From contig JBBQXS010000005.1 of NCBI GenBank assembly GCA_038209365.1, positions 65,359 to 129,358 of the forward strand: 64,000 nt of DNA, given 5' to 3'. Position 1 is the stretch's first letter. Each line of letters opens with the position of its first letter. The translations under genes were made by a program, and so were the position numbers. This document shows, one piece after another, positions 1-8,294 of the stretch. Origin of the DNA: DASQHW01 sp038209365. GTDB taxonomy: Bacteria; Actinomycetota; Acidimicrobiia; IMCC26256; PALSA-610. Under the pieces are notes generated by a model. The model was not told the DNA's origin, searched no databases, and saw only the letters and a program-made list of their open reading frames with translations.

Positions 1-722
1 TCCTGACCCGTCGTGTCCTCGCCGCCGATCACCACCGCGCCCTTCATGCAGAGGCCGCCATTGGCGTTGTGCTGATGCCAGTAGTCGTTCTTGCCGGCGA
101 ACCCCTCGGGCGGAGTGCCGCCCGGGTGCCAGACGAGATAGCTCAGGCCGACGATCTTCGAATCCGGCGTGGTGCCGGCGTACAGGAGCTCCGACGGCGC
201 CGCGAAGTCGAGATTCGCGACGAGCCCGACGTTGGTGTAATGCGCGCCGATGCACGGCACGAAGGTCGTCGACTGGTGGTAGCCGGCGGCCAGCGCGTCC
301 TTCACGGTCGGGAACTTGGCGGCGACCTGGCGCGCAAGCTTGATCTGGCCTTCGAGCGCGAGCCGCTCCGACTTGGTGAGGGTCTTCTGTTGCAGCATGC
401 CGCGCTCGCCGCCGTGCGCGCTCGCGCTCTTGGTCGCGGCAGTCTCCGAGCCGCCCGTCCCTGCGCCGACCTGCCCGGGCGACGCCGGCGTGGGTGCTGC
501 CAGCTCGCACGGCGACTGGCCGGTGGCGGTACCGGCGAGCACCTTCACTCCGTGCGCGTGCACGACGGCCTCGGTGATGCTCGTGGTCGGCGTGGTCGTC
601 GCCGCGGGCTTCTTCGCGCTGGAGGTGCTGCTCGAGCCCGAGCACCCGGCGACGACGAGCGCGACGAGCACCAACAATGCGGCGCCGAGCCCGACCCTGG
701 ACAATTCGCTACGACCGCGCAT
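1..722 (-). CDS. secreted lipoprotein of unknown function (3' end outside window)
   Basis: Reads from ATG at 722 leftward off the window edge, 240 codons visible with no stop. The N-terminus is a lipoprotein signal: positive MRGR start, hydrophobic stretch and lipobox LVVAGC, then a Ser/Thr/Ala-rich linker. The second half carries W, H, C-rich motifs (WHPGG, NDYWHQHN, GGLCMKG) that look like a metal-binding or enzymatic secreted domain, but I cannot name a family with certainty. A GGGGGAAC element precedes the start, as before other exported-protein genes here. It faces away from the neighbouring serine hydrolase gene but lies on the same strand, 88 bp downstream of it. Confidence 0.8.
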   Translation of the reverse strand, partial: MRGRSELSRVGLGAALLVLVALVVAGCSGSSSTSSAKKPAATTTPTTSITEAVVHAHGVKVLAGTATGQSPCELAAPTPASPGQVGAGTGGSETAATKSASAHGGERGMLQQKTLTKSERLALEGQIKLARQVAAKFPTVKDALAAGYHQSTTFVPCIGAHYTNVGLVANLDFAAPSELLYAGTTPDSKIVGLSYLVWHPGGTPPEGFAGKNDYWHQHNANGGLCMKGAVVIGGEDTTGQ

Positions 723-810
723 GTCCGTTCCCCCAAATTTCACACCTCGTGCAAGACCCTCCGCATCCTACGGCCGTCGAGCGACGCGTGCCCGGCGAGC
801 CGCCTGCACC

Positions 811-1971
811 TCACGCGGCGACACAGTTCGCGGCCCGGCTCGCGATCGCGGTCGTACGGCGCCACTCGCGCAGCTGGTGCTGATCGAGGCCGTTCGTGAG
901 GTAGCAGAACGAGAGCCCGGTCGCGGGGTCGGCCCACGCGATCTGGCCGCCCGCGCCGTTGTGGCCGAACGCGCGGGGCGAGACCGTGCGCCCCATCCCG
1001 CGGGCGTTCGAGCGCCCATCGGATCCGGCCACGATGAGGCCGCGTGTTCGGTTCGCCGGCGTGCCGATGTAGTCGGGCATCGTGTTGCGCACGTCACCGG
1101 TGACGTCGGCGAGTACGCCGGGATCCCAGATGGCGGCCGGGTCGTGCAAGAGCGCCTGGTAGTAGAGCGCCATGTCGGCGGCGGTCGTGACACCGCCCCC
1201 GCCCGGCACGCCCACCGCGCAGACCGCAGGCTGGTTGAACGACATCAGCGCCTCCGGAGTCACCTCCGTGACCGGCAACGACGACACGCCGAGCGCGACC
1301 TGCAACTCGTCGGCGGTTGCGCGTTCGCCGGTGAGCGCGAGTGGGTTGATGTCGCCCTGTTCCTTCGGCGGGACGCCGAGCTGGAGACCGCTGAGACCGA
1401 GCGGCTCGATGATCCGCTCGCGAACGAACGCGCGGAAGTCGCTCCCGGTGCAGCGCTCGATGATCTCGGCAAGCACCCAGTGCGCCGAGGTCGGGTGGTA
1501 TTCGTAGCGACTCCCCGGCTCCCAGTTGCAGCGCCACTTCGCGAACCGGTCGAGACGGCGATCGCGGTCGTCCCAGTCCAGCGCGTTGAAGGGCGCGTGC
1601 GGGAACCCGGAGGTGTGCAGCATCACCTGTTCGACGGTGATCACGTTTTTGCCGTTGGCGGCGAACTCGGGGATCAGGTCGCCAACGCGACGGGACACAT
1701 CGAGCGACCCTTCGCCCATGAGGATCCACACCGCGCCCGCGACGACCGCCTTGGTCGCGGAGAACATCACATAGCGCGTCTCCGGGAAGGCGGTGCCGAA
1801 CGTTCGCCACACTGCCACCTTGCCGTCGCGCGCCAGCGCGAATTGGCACGACGGGAGGTGACCGGCATCGATGTCCTGTTGTACGCGCGCGCACAGCGCG
1901 TCGAGCGCGTCGGCGTCGACTCCGAGCGACGCGGGGTCGGCGACGGCGTGGCGATCGAAGGGTGGGTGCAC
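811..1971 (-). CDS. serine hydrolase, beta-lactamase/EstB family
   Basis: About 386 residues, normal for the class C beta-lactamase-like esterase/peptidase family, which uses an acyl-serine mechanism. The nucleophile motif SxxK is seen as SATK near residue 71, a Tyr-rich YEYHPTS stretch near residue 158 is the likely second motif, and a C-terminal HNGAGG matches the third (H/K-x-G) box. No signal peptide is evident, so a cytoplasmic esterase is likely. I chose GTG 1971 because TAGCCT lies 8 bases upstream, resembling the leaderless promoters in this window; a TTG 24 bases further up is also open. Substrate unknown. Confidence 0.85.
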   Translation of the reverse strand: MHPPFDRHAVADPASLGVDADALDALCARVQQDIDAGHLPSCQFALARDGKVAVWRTFGTAFPETRYVMFSATKAVVAGAVWILMGEGSLDVSRRVGDLIPEFAANGKNVITVEQVMLHTSGFPHAPFNALDWDDRDRRLDRFAKWRCNWEPGSRYEYHPTSAHWVLAEIIERCTGSDFRAFVRERIIEPLGLSGLQLGVPPKEQGDINPLALTGERATADELQVALGVSSLPVTEVTPEALMSFNQPAVCAVGVPGGGGVTTAADMALYYQALLHDPAAIWDPGVLADVTGDVRNTMPDYIGTPANRTRGLIVAGSDGRSNARGMGRTVSPRAFGHNGAGGQIAWADPATGLSFCYLTNGLDQHQLREWRRTTAIASRAANCVAA

Positions 1972-2099
1972 GGTCGCGGAGGCTACGGCGACCAAGGCGC
2001 CTCCGCACGCGTCGGTATCGACGAGCGCACGAATTACGACCGACGCCGCCCAACGGGTAATGATCTCGGCTCGGGGCGCTCGCCCCGAGGGAGCGCGAC

Positions 2100-3296
2100 A
2101 TGGACTTCAACGATTCCAAGGAAGAGGCCGCCTGGCGGGAGGAGTGCCGCACGTGGCTCGACGAGCACGCGCCCGCGTTCACCGGTGCGCGTCCGGATCG
2201 CGAACTCGAGATCGGCACCGGCGACTACCTCGAGCGTGCGAAGGGCTGGCAGGCCGCCAAGTTCGACGCCGGGTTCGCACGCATCACGTGGGAGCCGGAG
2301 TTCGGTGGCCGGAACGGCACGTCGATGCAACAGGTGATCTTCTCCCAGGAGGAGTCGAAGCACGCGTTGCCGACGGAGGCGTTCATCATTGGGCTCGGCA
2401 TGATCGCGCCGACGCTCCGCGCGGTCGGCACCGGCAGCCAGCAGCAGCGCTACCTCACCAAGCTGTTGCGCGGCGAGGAGATCTGGTGCCAGCTCTTCAG
2501 CGAACCGGGCGCGGGCTCCGACGTCGCGTCGCTCTCCACCACCGCGGTGCGCGACGGCGACGAATGGGTGATCAACGGCCAGAAGGTATGGACGTCGGGC
2601 GCCCAGTACTCCGACTTCGGGGAGATCATCTGCCGCACCGCGCCCGACGCCGAAAAGCACAAGGGCATCACCGCCTTCATCGTCGACATGAAGGCGCCGG
2701 GCATCACGATCAAGCCGCTGAGGCAGATGAACGGTGGGAGCACCTTCAACGAGGTCTTCTACGAGGACGTGCGCGTCCCGCACGACTTCGTCCTCGGCGA
2801 CGTGAACGAGGGTTGGTCGGTCGCGATCACCACCCTCATGAACGAGCGGGTTGCAATCGGCTCGGGCGGCACCGGCAGCCGGGGCACGGTGCAGGACGTG
2901 ATCACACTGGCCCAACGCCGCGGCGCGAACCGCGACCCGCGCGTGCGGCAACAGCTCGCCGACCTCTATACCAGGACGCGCATCCAGAAGTTCCTCTCGA
3001 TGCGCACGCTCACCGCGGCGTCGAAGGGGAAGATTCCGGGCCCCGAGGGGTCGATCGGCAAGCTGTTCGGCGCGCGCATCATGACCCAGCTCGGCGAGCT
3101 CACGATCTCGCTCGCGGGTGCCGACGCGGTCGCCGGCGACCTGCGACTTTCGCAGATGATGCTCGCGGCGCCCGCCGGACACATCGCAGGCGGCTCCGAC
3201 GAAGTGATGAAGAACATCCTCGGAGAACGCGTGCTCGGCCTTCCGGGCGAGCCGCGTCCCGACAAGGGCGTTGCGTGGAGAGACGTCCCGCGCTAG
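2100..3296 (+). CDS. acyl-CoA dehydrogenase (FadE type)
   Basis: 398 residues, full length for the family that oxidises acyl-CoA to enoyl-CoA with FAD, passing electrons to ETF. Visible signatures are QLFSEPGAGSD (residues 131-141, flavin/substrate loop), NGQKVWTSGAQYSD (second signature) and the C-terminal GGSDEVMKNILGERVLGLP, in which the Glu after SD is the usual catalytic-base region of actinobacterial FadE proteins. The ATG at 2100 has GAGGGAG 7 bases upstream. It is transcribed divergently from the serine hydrolase and stands alone; a second, related dehydrogenase lies at 43.3 kb. Chain-length specificity cannot be told from sequence alone. Confidence 0.95.
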   Translation: MDFNDSKEEAAWREECRTWLDEHAPAFTGARPDRELEIGTGDYLERAKGWQAAKFDAGFARITWEPEFGGRNGTSMQQVIFSQEESKHALPTEAFIIGLGMIAPTLRAVGTGSQQQRYLTKLLRGEEIWCQLFSEPGAGSDVASLSTTAVRDGDEWVINGQKVWTSGAQYSDFGEIICRTAPDAEKHKGITAFIVDMKAPGITIKPLRQMNGGSTFNEVFYEDVRVPHDFVLGDVNEGWSVAITTLMNERVAIGSGGTGSRGTVQDVITLAQRRGANRDPRVRQQLADLYTRTRIQKFLSMRTLTAASKGKIPGPEGSIGKLFGARIMTQLGELTISLAGADAVAGDLRLSQMMLAAPAGHIAGGSDEVMKNILGERVLGLPGEPRPDKGVAWRDVPR

Positions 3297-3315
3297 CCAT
3301 CGGCGTGCGTCCGCG

Positions 3316-5331
3316 TCATGGTTCGGCCGGAGGTTCCACCGCCTTCGTCTCGGGAGCCGGCGGGGTGCTGCCGGGCGTCTGCCCGTTGGTGCCGAGCGTG
3401 CGCATCAACGTCGCGGCCAGGCCGTCGAGCGCGCCACCGCCACCCGCGACGAGCACTTCCGGCACGACCGTGAGGTGTCCTTCGGCGACCGCGTTCGCCA
3501 CCGCGACCAACGCCGTGGCCGTTTGACCAAGTGCCTGCGTCTGCTCCCGGAAGCCAGCGGCGCGGGCCAGCCCCAGTGCTTCGGTGGCCTTGGCTTCGGC
3601 GAGACCGATCGCCTGCGTCTTGGACGCCTCCGCCTCGCCCGTCAGTCTCACGAACGCGGCCTCACCACGCGCCTGCGCTTCACGCGCTTGCGCTTCGTTG
3701 TTCTTGATGTCGATGCCGACGGCCGACTGCGCAAGCTGCGCCTGCATGTCGGCAGTACCCTTCGCCTTCTCCTTCTCGATGCGCGCGATCTCGGCGCGTT
3801 CCTCCTCGGCGAATGTCGCCTTCTCCTGGTTGGCGATCTCGCGTTGGGTGAGCACCGTCACCAACTCGGCCGGGAACTCGACGTCTTGGATGTAGACCCC
3901 ACGCGTCTCCACGTCGTACGCGGCAAGGTATGCGGTGATCGCCTCGTACGCGCTCTCCTGCACCTGGGCGCGGGTCTCGATGAAGCGCACGGCTTCCAAC
4001 CCCTGGAGCGTGTTGCGGAAGTGGTTGCCGACCGCGGCTTGCAGCACTTCGTTCACCAGGTTTTGCATCGTGCCGACCATCGAGATCACCTTGGGTGCAC
4101 GTGTATCGGGCACGTGGATCTGCACCTGCAGATCGATGCGGAACACGAAGCCTTCACGGCTCTTGGCTTCGATCGGCGACAAGTGCGCGTCGAGATTGTG
4201 CGCGGTCGAGACCGCCTCGGCCCAGTTGAGCGTGAGGATCGACGTCGGCACGATTTCGGCCGCGTACACGCGCGGGTTGATCGGGTACTTGCCCGTGCGG
4301 AGGGGCTCGGCCCAGATGCCACGGTGGCCCGGACGCACGATCGAGCCGAACTTGAACTCCGCACCGGAGGTGTCGAGCGTCGGCAGGCCGACGTACGCCT
4401 TGATGACCGCGACCTCGCCCTGATTGACGACGAGCATCGGCACCATCTCGACGCGCACGAGGAACGGGTTCAGCAGGTACGCGCCGTAGAGCAACGGATC
4501 GTGCTGCAGCCCGATGTGACCGCCCGCGGTGAGGAACTCCTGGAAGTCCTGATAGTTGTTGTGCAGGTCGTTCTTCGAGCCCAGCAACACCTCGATGACC
4601 TCGGAGTCCTGGGTCGCCTCGGTCGCCTGCTCCATGTGCGCGATGTCGTCATAGCCACCGAGCCGGCTCGCGATGTCACCCGACGGCAACGGCGGCCCTT
4701 CGAGGGTGGTGACGATGCCGATCATGTCCTGCGGGCCACGCGGCGCAATCACCACCACTTGCAACTGCTCCGGTGTGAGCCCGAAGGACTCCGCGCGAAG
4801 TGCGCCGCCGGTCGCCCGCGCCCGCTCGGACAGGTCCGGTGACACGGGCAGGCCGTAGACCTTGCGCGCCGTCACGATCAAGAACGCGACCGGATGGATC
4901 GGGAGCAGCGTGCCGGGCGGCAACACCGGGCGCTGCACACCCTTCTGGCCTCCGTCGGCGACGAAGCTCGCGAGGTGCGAGAAGTTCTCGAACTCGGGCT
5001 TGTACTCGGCACTCTTCGCGCCGATCGGCAGCGGCGTACCCACCTGGGCGATGACCACGCCGATCTCGCCCGCCGGGATCTGGACCCACGGGAACTTCTT
5101 CACGCCGAAGACCGGCCACAGCTTGAACCGAAGCCCGGGAGTGAGCAGCTCGGCCTGGTAGCCGGCCTCATCGTGGAACGCGATGGGGTTGTCCTCGGGC
5201 AGCTTCTTGAGCGAGAAGCGCTTCTGGACGAGGCCGACCTCGGTCGGACCGATGACGTGGATCGACAACAGCACGCTCAACACCGCATACGCGGCGACGA
5301 GGATGGCGATGACGATGATGACGAGGGACAC
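3316..5331 (-). CDS. SPFH/flotillin-like membrane-anchored protein
   Basis: About 671 residues. Residues 3-25 form a single N-terminal membrane anchor (SLVIIVIAILVAAYAVLSVL) followed by an SPFH/band-7 like region (GPTEVGLVQKRFSLKKL) and, toward the C-terminus, a long Ala/Glu/Lys-rich helical segment (repeated EAQAREAQARGEAAF-type sequence) typical of flotillins, then a Pro-rich tail. Proteins of this kind scaffold membrane microdomains. The GTG at 5331 is preferred over an upstream ATG at 5487: a perfect AGGAGGA lies at 5339-5345, 7 bases upstream, and the membrane segment begins immediately. Convergent with the acyl-CoA dehydrogenase, divergent from the MFS gene. Confidence 0.88.
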   Translation of the reverse strand: MSLVIIVIAILVAAYAVLSVLLSIHVIGPTEVGLVQKRFSLKKLPEDNPIAFHDEAGYQAELLTPGLRFKLWPVFGVKKFPWVQIPAGEIGVVIAQVGTPLPIGAKSAEYKPEFENFSHLASFVADGGQKGVQRPVLPPGTLLPIHPVAFLIVTARKVYGLPVSPDLSERARATGGALRAESFGLTPEQLQVVVIAPRGPQDMIGIVTTLEGPPLPSGDIASRLGGYDDIAHMEQATEATQDSEVIEVLLGSKNDLHNNYQDFQEFLTAGGHIGLQHDPLLYGAYLLNPFLVRVEMVPMLVVNQGEVAVIKAYVGLPTLDTSGAEFKFGSIVRPGHRGIWAEPLRTGKYPINPRVYAAEIVPTSILTLNWAEAVSTAHNLDAHLSPIEAKSREGFVFRIDLQVQIHVPDTRAPKVISMVGTMQNLVNEVLQAAVGNHFRNTLQGLEAVRFIETRAQVQESAYEAITAYLAAYDVETRGVYIQDVEFPAELVTVLTQREIANQEKATFAEEERAEIARIEKEKAKGTADMQAQLAQSAVGIDIKNNEAQAREAQARGEAAFVRLTGEAEASKTQAIGLAEAKATEALGLARAAGFREQTQALGQTATALVAVANAVAEGHLTVVPEVLVAGGGGALDGLAATLMRTLGTNGQTPGSTPPAPETKAVEPPAEP

Positions 5332-5541
5332 GTGACTTTCCTCCTGTGACTGCCCACGTCCGCCCCGGCCCGGTTGGCCGAGGTGGGCGGGCGTCCGACC
5401 ACGCGAGGCCGGGTGTCTGGGCGGTGGGGCGGGGACGCCGCCAGGTCCCGTGTCGTCGTGTCCCGACGTCGAATCGATCGTACTCACTCACCGGTGGCTG
5501 CTCCATTTCGAAAGTCGATTCTTGCGGAAAGGCGTCGGCGC

Positions 5542-6951
5542 GTGCACGATTGGCGCGTGCACGATCGGGTGGTGCGGACCGCGGCCGGGCAGAACCGCGA
5601 GACCGACGGCGTCCTCGCGCCGGGCCGGCGGGCGCTGACACTCGGCCTCGTCTCGACCATCACGCTCGTCGGTTTCGAGGCACTCGCGGTCGCGACCGTG
5701 TTGCCCGACGTGAGCAAGGACCTCGGCGGCATCGGCCTCTACGGCTGGGTGTTCAGCGCGTTCTTCCTGGGCAACCTCGTCGGCATCGTCGCGGCGGGCC
5801 GCTCGGCCGACCGCGAGGGTCTCGCGAAGCCGTTCGTCGCCGGCCTCTCGTTGTTCGCAATCGGGCTGCTCGCGGCCGGATGCGCACCGTCGATGGCAGT
5901 GCTCGTCGGTGCTCGCGCGGTGCAGGGCCTCGGCGCAGGCGCGATTCCCGCCGTCGCGTACGTGGCCATCGGTCGCGCCTATCCGACGGCGCTGCAGCCG
6001 CGCATGTTCGCGGTGATCTCGAGCGCATGGGTGCTCCCCGGCGTGATCGGTCCGGCGATCAGCGGACTCGTCGCCGACACGTTGGGTTGGCGATATGTGT
6101 TCCTCGGGTTGTTGCCGTTGGTGGTGTTCACCGGGACGATGACGACGCCCGCACTCCGCGTGCTCGGCGCGCCGGGTGGCGATCCGGGACCGGACCGGCG
6201 CGCCGAAGCGCTGCTGGTCGCCCTCGGCGCCGGGCTGGTGCTCGGAGGCGCATCGGCGCGGTCACTGGTCCTGGGGGTGCCGCTCGTCGTCCTGGGTGTC
6301 GTCGTCGGCGCGCGCGCGTTCAAGCGACTCATGCCGCACGGCACGTTGCGGCTTCGTCAGGGCCTCCCGGCCGCGGTCGCGCTCCGGGGCATCCTGACGT
6401 TTGCCTTCTTCGGCACGGATGCCTACGTGACGCTCACGCTCACATCACTCCGAGGCGCCAGCGCGACGCTCGCGGGCATCGCGCTCACCGCCGCCACACT
6501 CACGTGGACCGCCGGCGCGTGGGTGCAGGAGCGGCGCGTGCACGTCGTCGGTCCGCGCCCGTTCGTGCGCACCGGCGCCCTCGTGATCGCCGGCGGCATC
6601 GCCGGCATGATCGTCACGGCGCAGGTCGAGGTGCCGATCGTCGTCGCCGTCGTGGCGTGGGGCCTCGGCGGTCTCGGTATGGGACTGTCGTACGCTCCGC
6701 TGTCGTTGATCGTTCTCGGCGAGGCGACGCCCGGAAGCCAAGGCATGGCCACCGCGGCGCTGCAACTGTGCGAGGTGCTGGGTATCGCGCTCGGCACGGG
6801 CGCGGCCGGGGCGATCGTGGCGGCCGGTGACGCGCTCGGGTGGACGAGGGCCGCGGCGCTCACGATTGCGTTCGCGTTGTGCGGTGCCATTGCGATCTGC
6901 GCGAGCGCCGCCGCGCATCGGCTGCCGCGAGCGGTCGCCCCGTCCGCGTAG
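5542..6951 (+). CDS. MFS transporter, drug-exporter-like
   Basis: About 469 residues of alternating hydrophobic segments, consistent with a 12-14 TM major facilitator. The loop after TM2 reads AGRSADREGLAKP, a recognisable motif A (G-x3-D-R-x-G), and the TM5 region has the GVIGPAISG stretch (motif C, antiporter signature). This fits proton-driven efflux of small hydrophobic compounds; the substrate is unknown. GTG 5542 has GGAAAGG 10 bases upstream and precedes the first TM by a plausible 28 residues; upstream codons open in frame look non-coding. The stop codon sits inside a GC-rich hairpin shared with the convergent neighbour. Confidence 0.88.
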   Translation: MHDWRVHDRVVRTAAGQNRETDGVLAPGRRALTLGLVSTITLVGFEALAVATVLPDVSKDLGGIGLYGWVFSAFFLGNLVGIVAAGRSADREGLAKPFVAGLSLFAIGLLAAGCAPSMAVLVGARAVQGLGAGAIPAVAYVAIGRAYPTALQPRMFAVISSAWVLPGVIGPAISGLVADTLGWRYVFLGLLPLVVFTGTMTTPALRVLGAPGGDPGPDRRAEALLVALGAGLVLGGASARSLVLGVPLVVLGVVVGARAFKRLMPHGTLRLRQGLPAAVALRGILTFAFFGTDAYVTLTLTSLRGASATLAGIALTAATLTWTAGAWVQERRVHVVGPRPFVRTGALVIAGGIAGMIVTAQVEVPIVVAVVAWGLGGLGMGLSYAPLSLIVLGEATPGSQGMATAALQLCEVLGIALGTGAAGAIVAAGDALGWTRAAALTIAFALCGAIAICASAAAHRLPRAVAPSA

Positions 6952-6962
6952 CAGCGACGGGG
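6938..6962. terminator. possible bidirectional terminator hairpin between convergent genes
   Basis: CCCCGTC at 6938-6944 pairs with GACGGGG at 6956-6962 (7 bp stem, 11-base loop) across the MFS stop codon and the end of the convergent lipoprotein gene. There is no T-run, which is common in GC-rich actinomycetes, so termination is inferred from position and symmetry only. Confidence 0.35.
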
Positions 6963-6963
6963 A

Positions 6964-7557
6964 TCAGGCGCCGACCCAGCACTCCATGATCGTGAACGAC
7001 ACGTTGATCGCGTCGTTCTCGCGGGTGTCCGGCGGCACACCGAACTCTGCAGGCAGCTTGCTGGTGTCGACGAGCAGCACCTTGTAGTCCTTGCGGGTCA
7101 CGACCGAGCCGCTCTTCGTCGAGAACGCGCCTTGGCCGAGGCCCTGGAGGTCCTGCTTCTTGCCGAGCCGCGTGGCGAGGCCGTCGTAATAGGCCGTCGT
7201 CTCCTCGTCGCTCGACAGCTCCTTGACCCGCAGCGTCATCTTGGCGTTCCCCGGATACACGAAGTCGCACGAGTAGACCTGGTCGATCCACGTCGGCTTC
7301 GAGATGGACGTCGTCTTGATGCCGATGACCTGTGCGATGTCGTTGACCGCTTCGGTCGCGCACACCATCTTCGCGGACACCGACGGATTGGCGGCGGCCG
7401 CCTTCGCGACATGGCCCGTGCCGGGAGTCTGACCACCTTGGGTCGTCGCAGTCGGCTGCGATGTGGCGCTTGCGCCGTTCTTGGAGCTTCCGCCGCCGCA
7501 CGCACCGAGCACCAGCGCGAGGACGGCGCACGAAACAGTGAGTGTCCGAGTGCGCAC
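6964..7557 (-). CDS. lipoprotein of unknown function
   Basis: About 197 residues with a short signal and lipobox VLGAC followed by GGGSSK and a Ser/Ala/Thr linker, so anchored outside the membrane. The mature domain (two Cys, motifs VYSCDFVYPG and a final MECWVGA) resembles actinobacterial solute-binding-like or DUF3558-like lipoproteins, but this is a loose resemblance. GTG 7557 is preferred because it places the signal peptide correctly; a TTG at 7611 would add 18 unlikely residues. It diverges from the YcnI-like gene at 7644. Confidence 0.75.
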   Translation of the reverse strand: MRTRTLTVSCAVLALVLGACGGGSSKNGASATSQPTATTQGGQTPGTGHVAKAAAANPSVSAKMVCATEAVNDIAQVIGIKTTSISKPTWIDQVYSCDFVYPGNAKMTLRVKELSSDEETTAYYDGLATRLGKKQDLQGLGQGAFSTKSGSVVTRKDYKVLLVDTSKLPAEFGVPPDTRENDAINVSFTIMECWVGA

Positions 7558-7630
7558 GGCGACCAGGGTACCGAGCGGGAGGTCGGCATGCCGATCGGGT
7601 CTACGGCGCAAGGGTTGGATGGCGCGCCGG

Positions 7631-7636
7631 TAGCGT
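7631..7636 (+). promoter_or_regulatory. TANNNT -10 element, leaderless start of YcnI-like gene
   Basis: TAGCGT ends 7 bases before ATG 7644 and no Shine-Dalgarno is present, so transcription would begin at or next to the start codon. Confidence 0.45.
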
Positions 7637-7643
7637 CGATGCG

Positions 7644-8294
7644 ATGGGACGTCTCGGCGTGCTCGTGGTCGCCGTCACGCTGACATTGGCGGGCTGGTCG
7701 GCACGCGCCGAGGCGCACATCTGCCCGTACGCGGCGGAGATCCCGGTGGGTCGTTCGTCCACCGTGCCCGTATACGTCACGGTCGAGTCCCGCGCCACGC
7801 CCGACGTCGAGGTCGACGTCCCGCCCGAGCTCCACCTCGAGAACGCGGGTGCGCCCAAGGGTTGGACGTTCACGAGGCACGGCCAAGTCCTTCGGTTCCG
7901 CGGGCCGGGGTTCTCGCCGTTCAGGTGTCCGTCGTTGGCGATCGTCGTCACGGCGCCGGCCAAGGGCGCGTTTCCGCTGACCGTGGTGCAACGGGACGCG
8001 CGCGGCAACGTCATCGCCAGGACGACCACCGATCCCGCGCAGCGCCTGAGCCCCGGCTACGCGCCGACGGTGTACGCGGGCGTGAAGCCACCGTCGACGT
8101 CGGGTGGCACGAGCCTGTCGGGCGCGACGATTGCCGGGATCGCGCTCCTGGGCGTCGGCGTCGTGATGGCGATCGCGCTCGGCCGGCGCGCGCTGCGGGG
8201 CCGCCGCGAGGACGAGCGGGAAGACGAGCTGCAAGATCGGCTCGACGAGTTCAGGAAGCAGACGCGCGATCGCTCGGAGGGTCCGCAGCCGTAG
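7644..8294 (+). CDS. YcnI/DUF1775-like secreted, membrane-anchored protein
   Basis: 216 residues: signal peptide to about residue 25 (cleavage near AEA-HICPY), an extracytoplasmic domain containing GAPKGWTF and FRCPSLAIVV typical of the YcnI/DUF1775 copper-associated fold, a C-terminal TM (about residues 155-175) and a charged cytoplasmic tail. The mature chain begins with His as in copper-binding CopC and YcnI proteins. The neighbours (CopC-CopD fusion, Sco-like lipoprotein) support a role in copper handling at the membrane; that role is inferred. The final 44 bases overlap the convergent gene's 3' end. Confidence 0.7.
   Translation: MGRLGVLVVAVTLTLAGWSARAEAHICPYAAEIPVGRSSTVPVYVTVESRATPDVEVDVPPELHLENAGAPKGWTFTRHGQVLRFRGPGFSPFRCPSLAIVVTAPAKGAFPLTVVQRDARGNVIARTTTDPAQRLSPGYAPTVYAGVKPPSTSGGTSLSGATIAGIALLGVGVVMAIALGRRALRGRREDEREDELQDRLDEFRKQTRDRSEGPQP

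Noticed and set aside
316..2337. Long plus-strand ORF of 673 codons over the first 2.3 kb
   Set aside because: It lies across a lipoprotein and a serine hydrolase on the minus strand, which have clear signal peptide and catalytic motifs; the long frame has low-complexity Arg/Ala/Pro content typical of a shadow in GC-rich DNA.
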